DNA of 64,000 nt, taken from contig NW_026943251.1 of the NCBI RefSeq assembly GCF_024139115.2, positions 186,001-250,000 on the forward strand, in the 5' to 3' direction. This stretch comes from Armigeres subalbatus (taxonomy: Eukaryota; Arthropoda; Insecta; Diptera; Culicidae). Shown one piece after another: positions 56,879 to 64,000 of this stretch. Each line of letters starts with the position of its first letter. Position 1 is the first letter of the stretch. Made by a program: the position numbers and the translations under genes. Below the pieces are notes generated by a model that was not told the DNA's origin, ran no database searches, and was given only the letters and a program-made list of their open reading frames with translations.

Positions 56879-58689
56879 GCATTTGATGCTCTGTTGGAAT
56901 ATCAAGGTCGACAGGCTATTGGACGAATAGTTGTGATTCAAGGTGGAAGAAATCCATTGATAGGACGAGATTTCATCAGTGAGTTGCTGGATCTCAAGTT
57001 CAACAAGATCGATGCTGAGCAAGTAAAGAAATACGACCAACAACTGAAGACAGTGTTAGACTGCTATGAGGAATTATTTGATGACTCTTTGGGTTGCTAT
57101 AAGTATGCGAAAGTCAATCTGCAACTGAAGCCAAATTCCGTTCCAAAATTCGTGAAACCGAGGAAAATACCTATTTCGTTCCAGCCGAAAGTAGAAGAAG
57201 AGTTAGAGAAGCTAGAGAAAACCGGAATAATTTCAAAAGCCGAATTTGCTGATTGGGGAACGCCTCTAGTTCCTGTTTTGAAAAAGGATAATTCTATTCG
57301 ACTGTGTGCTGATTACCGAGTGACTGTGAATCCTTTCTTGGAAGACAAACATTATCCAATGCCAGTGGAAGACAAACATTATCTCAACGGCGGCAAATTA
57401 TTTTCAAAGCTAGACTTGAAATCAGCCTACAACCAGCTTGTGCTTGACGACGAATCGAAGAAAATGCTTGCATGGAGTACGCATAAGGGAATCTACTATG
57501 TGAACAGATTACCCTTTGGAACGAAACCGGCTTGTGCAATTTTTCAAGAAATATATATATATATAAGTTATTGCAAGATTGCCCTGGTTGTGTCAATTTT
57601 CTTGATGATGTGCTGGTAACTGGTGCAACTGTTGATGAACACTTAAACAATTTGTCAAGGGTTTTAGAAAAGTTATTGGAAGCTGGTTTCCGGCTCAATC
57701 GAGAGAAGTGTGATTTTTTCAAGCTGCGACTTCAATTTTTAGGACACATCGTTGATGGCGATGGATAACACAAAGACCCTGAAAAGGTGCGAGCAATTAT
57801 GGATGTTCCACGACCATCAAATGTGAAAACGCTTCGAGAATTTCTTGGCATGGTCACATATTAAGGCAAGTACATTCCAAATGTATTTGTTATACTGGCT
57901 CCACTATACCGATTGCTGAAGAAGGATAAAAGATATGATTGGACACAAGAATGCGAGGATGCGTTTGAGAATACTAAGGTCATGCTCTGTTCTGAAAATG
58001 TACTAGTTCCATATAATCTTAATTTACCGGTGGTGCTTGTGACGGATGCTTCGGGCAAAGATGTTGGCGCTGTGCTGCTGCAAGTTTATCCAGATGGAAA
58101 TCAAAAACCAATTACCTTTATTTCAAGAGTGCTCAAAAGTCATGAACAAGAGTACGCTCCACTGGATATTGAAGCATTGGCCGTTTACTATGTCGTCCGT
58201 AGATTGAGTGGTTACTTGTTGGGACGATCTTTCACTATCCTAACTGATCATCAACCGTTGGTATCGCTATTTGGAAGAAAGGGCATTCCGGATATGGTGT
58301 TTGGCAAGCTACAGCGTTGGGCCGTCTTTTTGGCCAATTACAACTATGAAATCAAGTACATCAAGGGCGCCAACAACAAGGTAGCTGATTTCCTGTCGCG
58401 GTCACCAGTTAAATGCTGTGCGAATGACGATGTTAATGATGAAGACGTTTTGTTCCTACAGTTCATAGAATCGGAGACAAGGTCATTGGTAGAACGGAAA
58501 CAGCTGATAATTGAAAGTCGACGGGATGCTGTATTAAGTCGAGTGGTTAGATATGTAAAGTCAGACTGGCCAACCAATGTGCAAGATCCTGAACTGAAAA
58601 AGTTTTACGTGCGAAAAACGGAACTTATTGTTGAAGAAGGTGTGCTGATGTGGGGCTATCGAATTGTAGTGCCTATTAAACTCCGTTAA
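56879..58689 (+). pseudogene. RT and RNase H of the Mag-like element
   Basis: The RT motifs are IRLCADYRVTVN, LFSKLDLKSAYNQL (first Asp), YYVNRLPFGTKPACAIFQ and FLDDVLVTGA (LDD). A dinucleotide (AT)n run at 57551-57564 shifts the frame just after IFQ and seems to replace a few residues. In-frame TAA codons occur at 57766 and 57861. RNase H then reads VLVTDASGKDVGAVLLQ, PLDIEALAVYYVVRRL, TDHQPLVSLFG and NKVADFLSRS, ending with a frame break at 58689. Confidence 0.88.
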
Positions 58690-60065
58690 ACAGTTTTTGC
58701 TGCAAGAATTGCATTCAACGCATCTGGGTATAGTTAAGATGAAATCATTAGCAAGAAGTTATTTTTGGTGGCCAAACATCGATAAGGATATAGAAGACAT
58801 GGGTAAGCGATGTGAATTATGTATCCAGTGCAGACCGGACACAGCAAAAGTCCCTATTTCACCATGGAAATTGTGTTCGCGTCCATTTGAGCGAGTGCAC
58901 ATCGATCATTTATTAAAAAAAAGAATTCTTGATTGTAACGGACAGTTTTTCAAAATGGGTAGAAATCTACATGGTCAGCTCATTGTCAACGAGAGAATCA
59001 ATAGAGAAACTTGAAGATTGTTTTGGTCGATTCGGAAATTGTGATGTTTTGGTGTCCGATAACGGTAGATCTTTCACGTCAGCGGAATTCGATGGATTTT
59101 GTAAGGAGAGAGGAATACGGCACTTGACTTCTGCGCCATACAGCCCATGTTCAAATGGTGCAGCAGAAAACGCAGTCAAGACATTCAAGAACTCTTTCAA
59201 GAAGATGCTTGTGGATAGCTCCTCCCGTGGTAAGTCGCTTACTACACTGATGAATAATTATCTTCAAATGTATCGAGCTACGCCGCATTGTACTACCAAC
59301 GAAACTCCATTCAAATTAATGTTCGGGCGTGAGATGAGAACAAGATTTGATTCCTTTGTGGAATGATAGTGTTGTAAGGCATACTGTTAAGACTTGGAAG
59401 CTAAACGATGATAAGAAGAACATTGTTTTCTCTGTGGACGATATAGTATATGCGAGAGACTATCGAAATCCTGACATACAACGTTGGATTAAAGCGAAGA
59501 TTGTTCGAAGAAAAGGTGTGAATATCTATGAATGCTATGCAATAGAACTGGGTACGTTCATACGTTCCATGCTGAGGGTGGCTGGGTTCGATTCCCGGTG
59601 CCGGTCTAGGCAATTTTCGGATTGGAAATTGTCTCGACTTCCCTAGGCATAAAAGTATCATCGTATTAGCCTCATGATATACGAATGCAAAATGATAACT
59701 TGGCTTAGAAACCTCGCAGTTAATAACTGTGGAAGTGCTTAATGAACACTAAGCTGCGAGGCGGCTCTGTCCCAGTGAGGGGATGTAATGCCAATAAGAA
59801 GAAGAAGAAGAAGATGTTCATACGGAGGACTCATCAGCTGCTGCAAAATAGCTATGACGAATATGAAGTCGATGATTTTGATAGACGCGAAATTGTCGAT
59901 AGAGATCAAGATCAAGTAGTTGTTCCTGATGATGAATATGTGTCGGCAGAGGATGATAATTTCGAAGATTCAATTCCAGCTCTACCACAACGAGGCCATT
60001 ATCGTGAGGATGGAACATATGTCACTAGAAGCAATAGAATGGTGCGCATTCCAAACCGGCAATAG
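58690..60065 (+). pseudogene. Integrase and C-terminal tail of the Mag-like element
   Basis: The zinc-binding part is LQELHSTHLGIVKMKSLARS with CELCIQC. The catalytic core is HIDH (about 58905), VLVSDNGRSF (about 59050) and SPCSNGAAENAVKTFK (Glu, about 59165), the DDE set. A frame break lies near 58925 and another near 59360. The tail (YARDYRNPDIQRWIKAKIV) is cut at 59556 by a SINE and resumes after 59824 to a stop at 60063-60065. Confidence 0.88.
59565..59815 (+). mobile_element. 5'-truncated SINE with 9-bp target duplication
   Basis: Begins within the tRNA-like head just before the B box (GGTTCGATTCC), then the shared body and a (GAA)n tail. The exact duplication GTTCATACG lies at 59556-59564 and 59816-59824. 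Removing one copy and the SINE restores the frame of the host element, so the insertion is unambiguous. Confidence 0.93.
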
Positions 60066-60078
60066 CTTACAGGGAAGA

Positions 60079-60241
60079 TGTGATGTCGCGTGTTCCACAA
60101 CCGTGGTTACCCTAGTAGGTCAAGAACTACTGTTGTATAGCAACTTCATAGTTACATTAATTGTTGATTAGAAATAAAGAATCATTCTGTATTTTCCGTC
60201 AGTCAAGTTGGGTGTACTTTTATTTAGTCCGATACAGAATA
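60079..60241 (+). repeat. Intact 3' LTR of the Mag-like element
   Basis: 163 bp, TGTGATGTCG to CAGAATA, containing AATAAAG near 60173. It serves as the uninterrupted reference for the three pieces of the 5' LTR. Confidence 0.9.
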
Positions 60242-60439
60242 GTTAGAAAATCTAACAACCACCGGTTGGGTGTAAAGCTTGATCCACTGAATTTGGCCGC
60301 ACGAAATTAGACATTTCTTTGCCGAAAAAGTTCATAAAAAGGTGGGTCAGGTTTTATTATACAGGGAATTTAATAAACTTTGAAGGAAAATGCATTTCGG
60401 ATGAATTCTCGGCCTTTTCTCTCAATACCACTCGTTATT

Positions 60440-61370
60440 TTTTGCACAGTAGAACGGTCAACTTAATCTGTCATTTTTTCACACCACTTCTCCATACAAG
60501 ATGGTTTTCTGATTGTTTTGCACCATTTCATTCATTATCATTCGGTTCATACCATTCCATTACATCCTGTCTGTAATGGCAGCTTGTTAAGTCAGGCCAA
60601 AGCAACACCGGACAGTCGTGTGATTGAATGGATGGCAAAAATCGCTTCTGAAGGCACTCCTCTTTGTATATTTGCCCATTTATGGTCGCTCCAGTGATGA
60701 AAACTTTAGTTATCTTTCCACAACTGCAGAAGCTTTGACATACCATCAATTTGTGGCAAATCTTGCCTGCATATACATATTTGAATTTTCCTGGGGCATT
60801 TCCCTTCCGTTTGGCAAGGTAAAACTTGTGTCCGGGGAATGAAAGTCAGATTTAATATTAATTTCATTGCTCATCAAAATACATCAATTGTATTTCGTCA
60901 GAACTTGCTCGCCCAGAATTCTTGCGCGGTATTTTTCAACCAGGTTCTATTTCAGGGACGCTTACTGACATCATACGACTTGAAACCTTCACGCCGACAG
61001 ATTATTTGAGCTGTGCTGTACGGCGCAGTGATCCTTTTCGCTAAATCACGCAAGGAAATCCCAAAATGGTTCCGAACTGCTTTGCAGACTTTCACTTGTT
61101 ATTTCTGGTCGTATGTTCCACTTCTACGATTGTTTTGTTCCACGCGATCCAACAATAGTGTTTCCCGATAACGTTTGACAGTTTTTACAGTCAATTTCGC
61201 TAATTTTAGATACTTTGAAATTATACCTCCTGACCATGTTGGATTTCCAACATGAGTGTGCAAAATTTGTTCCCATCTCTCGCGTTCCTTTTTCGATAAC
61301 TTTTGAACGTAAGCATCAATACTGATGAAACTTTCACCATAAATTAAACAAACTTTCCGCAACGATGTGA
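60440..61370 (-). pseudogene. DD37E-type mariner-superfamily transposase remnant
   Basis: On the minus strand, 61362-61099 holds an N-terminal helix-turn-helix region ending VKTVKRYRETLL then RRSGTYDQK. 60749-60528 holds SFCSCGKITKVFITGATING, YKEECLQKRFLPSI and LLWPDLTSCHYRQDVMEWY, where the aspartate of WPDLTSCHY is the second catalytic residue. This block is characteristic of the ITmD37E mosquito elements as I know them. Frameshifts and stops separate the parts. The C-terminal end (third acidic residue) is not clearly readable. Terminal repeats were not found. Confidence 0.75.
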
Positions 61371-61920
61371 TGTATTTTACTTCTCGGTACGGCTACCAGT
61401 AATTGGAAAGAAACGGCCAAATACTAAGTGGATCGAACTTTATGCACATCGTTGGTTAAGTCGTGTACCTTCATCAGCGGGCTGGCTTGCCCAGGTTTCG
61501 GTTGCAGCTTCGATGAAAGATTGGCGGGTATTGGAAAAGGGGCCAACCAGCCAACGATGGCCGAGAAATAGGCTTCGAAGATGGCGAGTATTTGGCTTCG
61601 AAGATGGCGGCGAGTCGGCTCTGCGACTGCTGCGTAGAACAACCACACTCATCAAATGCTTTAGCCAAGCAAGTCTTTGGCACAGCAGAGTGTGATTGAT
61701 TCACCGTGCTGGGGTCATAGAGTGTGATGTTCTCGATAATAAACAATGTGGGCTCACTTCACTGTGGATATACAACAGTAAAGCACATGTGGGTGATTGG
61801 GCAAATCAAGCATACGAAACAGTGGCGTAGCCAGAAAATTGGTGAAAGATATTCAATTTGCAAAAAAGAGCTAACCGCGGTGGAAGTTGGTACTCGGATT
61901 CTGATGACTTTTCCGCAAAC
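61371..61920. other. No gene recognised
   Basis: A short imperfect repeat 'cttcgaagatggcgagt' occurs twice near 61575-61612, and open frames there overlap on several strands, which suggests simple-sequence bias rather than coding. Confidence 0.4.
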
Positions 61921-62145
61921 ATGACCAATCCTCACGGAATCCAAAACTAAATGTACTCGCGTTTTAAAGGGCACGACACTCAATACGGAAGCAACGTACA
62001 ACTGTCATTTTTATTATTTAAGCTTTGCTGCGTAGCAGCATGCATGGAATAATAAAAATGACAGTTGTGCGTAGTTTTCGTTTTGAATGGGGTGCCCTTG
62101 AAAACTCGAGTGCTTTTAGTTTTGGATTCCGTGAGGATTGTCCTT
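61921..62145. repeat. 225-bp near-palindrome
   Basis: The arms 61924-62030 and 62036-62142 are close reverse complements ('caatcctcacggaatccaaa' at the outer ends; 'caactgtcatttttattatt' inside). They meet at the palindromic core GCTGCGTAGCAGC with almost no loop. The flanking tRNA-like sequence starts within a few bases. It may be a foldback or a head-to-head duplicate of a SINE body. Confidence 0.8.
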
Positions 62146-62147
62146 AA

Positions 62148-62231
62148 GTGGCCTTGTTGTGTAGGGGTTATCACGTCTATCTAGAGAGCAGGAGGTTGAG
62201 GGTTCAAGGTTCGAGTTCCTTCAAGACACGT
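62148..62231 (+). repeat. tRNA-like sequence (SINE head or tRNA pseudogene)
   Basis: The A-box-like 'tgtgtaggggttatcacg' and B-box GGTTCGAGTTCC are spaced as in a tRNA promoter, closest in look to tRNA-Val-type sequences. The acceptor and anticodon stems do not pair properly, so it is not a working tRNA. Confidence 0.6.
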
Positions 62232-62274
62232 GGATTCTTTTTCGCAAATTTCATGACAATTTGACCATTTCGAA

Positions 62275-62897
62275 ACATGTGCTGTGCATCTCGTATGCAC
62301 AGCCAAGATATTTAATAAACAAATGATTTTCGTACGGCCGAGTTGCCGAATAATGTTCAATTAGTGAACAAAAAATCTTATGAGAAAAATGGCACCGAAT
62401 GCTTCGAATTCTTCGATACAGATCAATATTTTTTGGCAAAACTCAATACCCTGGTGCACTCCCTGTTCAAAAACTTCCAACAATACTCCATAAATGAACC
62501 GTTTGTTTGAGAAACTGCATATGTAACATTTTTGGCCAAAATGAAATTTTTATATATTCTGAATCCTCGTCCAAAAATACGTATTCTGGCAAAAAACACG
62601 AAAAAAAATTTTTTGTTCAGGAATGTATGAAATTTTTTTCGTTTGTTTGAGAAACTACATATGTCCACGTACTTTGAAGAGCAATTATGGAGTACTGGTT
62701 AAATTTTTCGCACTGAAAGTGCCCCAGGGTGTTGAGTTTTGCCAAAAACTATTGATCTGTATCGAAGAAATCGAAAGATTCGGTGCGAGTTTGTTCAAAA
62801 ACAGTTTTTTGTTGTTTTCTCGAAATAGTGTAAAATGGACTTATGCAGTTTCTCAAACAAATGATTCAAATGCTTCTCAAAGTGCGTGCACAGCACA
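62275..62897. mobile_element. Foldback element next to a Tc1-like end
   Basis: The ends 'catgtgctgtgcat' and 'gtgcacagcacat' mirror each other. Inner arms also pair: 'cgatacagatcaat' and 'ttggcaaaactcaa' against 'attgatctgtatcg' and 'ttgagttttgccaa'. 'gtttgtttgagaaact' occurs twice directly (62498 and 62641) and once inverted (62850). A hairpin GCTGTGCATCTCGTATGCACAGC-like stem sits at the left end. No coding. Confidence 0.7.
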
Positions 62898-62898
62898 T

Positions 62899-64000
62899 AC
62901 AGTGAGTCCAAAAAGTATTCGTCTAGCTGTATGTTTTCTAGAAAATGTCAAATATAGAATCTAGTAAGCTCAAAAAAATAAAACTATCGATTACATTGTG
63001 TAGTAAATGAATCAATTCATCTTTATTGTTAAAAATCAAACAGAAAAATAAAACAATAACAATAACAAAGGTAACAAAACATAGCAATTCATTAAAAACG
63101 GGCTCAAAAAGTATTTGTCTTCTCAGGTTTAGCGCGCTTTTGAAACGAAAACAGGAGTTGTAGAATGGAATTCAATATTTCGTTGGATTCCCCTGTGTAT
63201 GGGCTATGACGGGCTGTAGTTCTTGTGGCATGGAACTGACCAAATTAGCCGTCATGGGGGACGGAATATTCTTCCATTTTTCTTTCAACACTAATTTCAA
63301 TTCATTGTTGTTCGATATATGACTTTCACGAATTTCACGAAAAGTTTGTCGTCCAGAACCTTCCAATGGAGTTAAATTGGATTTATATCTGGGATCTGAG
63401 GAGGCGTTTTGAGTTGATTGGGGTATTATAGAGTAGCTACAGCTTAGTACTTCGGGCTGTGTGCTTGAGGTAATTATCACCCCGTAAGATGTATGTTCCC
63501 TGTAAGCCCAATTTCTCAGCACTGGCGTTCAAATATTCTTTCAAAATGCGGATGAACATTTTGTGATACATAATTCCTTCAATAATGTGAAATTTTCCCA
63601 CACCGGTTGCGCTCAAGCACCTCAGAGATCATGACGGAGCCCCCACCATGCTTTACTGCTCAAAAGAGATTCTGCGGCTGTATCTCAATATTCCTTTTCC
63701 GCCATACCATACATCGGCCATTTGATCTAAATATGCTGTATTTGCTTTCGTCAGTTAACATGACTTGATTCCGAAAGTCATCCTTCTTCCAGCGATATTT
63801 TTAGCGGAAATCGAGCTGTTTTTGATAATTTGATGGCTCACTTGAATTTTCTTCCGTGATACTCGCCCATTATACCCATACTTTTCACAGGTATTTCTGT
63901 TCGTATTGGTTCATATCTGAGCACTTCTTCTCTCCAACTCGCTTGCCTATATGGGAGAACTCGTTTTTAAGGATTTTTTTTGTATTTTCCGCGCAATAAA
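62899..64000 (-). pseudogene. Tc1-like transposase and 3' terminus, cut by window end
   Basis: A TIR-like TACAGTGAGTCCAAAAAG begins at 62899. On the minus strand the C-terminus reads FREIRESHISNNNELKLVLK, SSMPQELQPVI and GNPTKY (stop near 63172). Upstream are LRGDNYLKHTA (second catalytic Asp region), KHGGGSVM and MLTDESKYSIF (first Asp). Stops and frameshifts occur between the blocks, so it is inactive. The N-terminus and the other TIR lie beyond 64000. Confidence 0.82.

Larger units (their letters stand above)
39212..60241 (+). mobile_element. Mag-like Ty3 LTR retrotransposon, heavily interrupted
   Basis: The 163-bp 3' LTR is intact at 60079-60241 (TGTGATGTCG..CAGAATA). The 5' LTR survives as three pieces: 39212-39218, 39766-39849 and 55428-55506 (with duplicated target bases). 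The element is flanked by the 5-bp duplication GTTAG (39207-39211 and 60242-60246). A primer-binding-like TTGGCGACGATTG follows the 5' LTR at 55508. Gag, protease, RT, RNase H and integrase follow in order from 55545 to 60065. I count four differences between the LTRs. With all insertions removed, it is about 4.3 kb. Mag-clade assignment rests on gag with two CCHC knuckles, small LTRs and RT style. Confidence 0.9.
38972..60270. mobile_element. Foldback element, outermost layer of the nest
   Basis: The left arm 38972-39110 ('acaccggttgtcagattttc' onward) pairs with 39122-39211 plus 60247-60270. The right arm is cut in two by the Mag-like retrotransposon. Shared blocks include 'gattttctaacaat', 'ctgtataagaact', 'cgaaattg(c/t)tagattct' and 'tataagaatctaacaa'. 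Without the insertions it is about 265 bp. It is the oldest layer of the stack. Confidence 0.8.

Noticed and set aside
62148..62231. Functional tRNA gene
   Set aside because: Boxes A and B are present but the acceptor and anticodon stems do not pair; it is better explained as a SINE head or pseudogene.

Overview
This is an invertebrate nuclear window, most likely from an aedine mosquito. The genes are intron-split with GT..AG junctions. The intergenic DNA is packed with tRNA-derived SINEs carrying (GAA)n tails, R1-like and RNase H-bearing LINE fragments, a DD37E-type mariner remnant, a Tc1-like remnant, Ty3-type LTR elements and many MITEs or foldback elements. The species call rests on repeat style and is inference.

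Three host genes can be read. (1) 13041-14880 (+): an ankyrin-repeat protein ending in a SOCS box, five coding exons, 464 residues, with a possible extra 5' coding exon ending at 8807. (2) 27669-29050 (+): an unrecognised, mostly helical protein starting Met-Gly-Cys (an acylation-type N-terminus), three exons, with one base missing near 28562. (3) 29119-36942 (-): an SLC5-family sodium-coupled monocarboxylate-type transporter, seven exons all joining in frame, whose N-terminal exon I could not find. Genes 2 and 3 converge tail to tail with 68 bp between their stop codons.

Layout: 1-8.5 kb is repeat DNA (a 155-bp tandem array, MITEs, an RNase H LINE tail, a hairpin). 8.5-15.3 kb is the ankyrin/SOCS gene, with a LINE fragment and an 8-bp-TSD MITE in the putative first intron. 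15.8-19.3 kb is an R1-clade LINE on the minus strand with two SINEs. 19.3-27.6 kb is a 160-bp tandem array plus two TIR elements. 27.6-37 kb holds the convergent gene pair. 38.97-60.27 kb is a stack of nested transposons. 60.3-64 kb holds two broken mariner-superfamily transposases and two palindromic elements.

The main discovery is the nest. A small foldback element (38972-60270) was split by a Mag-like Ty3 retrotransposon (39212-60241, TSD GTTAG). The 163-bp 5' LTR of that element was hit twice, by a 546-bp hAT-like MITE (TSD GTGTGATG) and by a 35-bp-TIR element (TSD AATT). The second was then split by a 15.0-kb Ty3/gypsy-type element with 2.1-kb LTRs (TSD CCCA). A foldback element and a SINE (TSD GTTCATACG) also interrupt the Mag-like coding region. 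The 15-kb element appears to carry two separate retropepsin domains (LLDTGS and LLDTGA), which is unusual.
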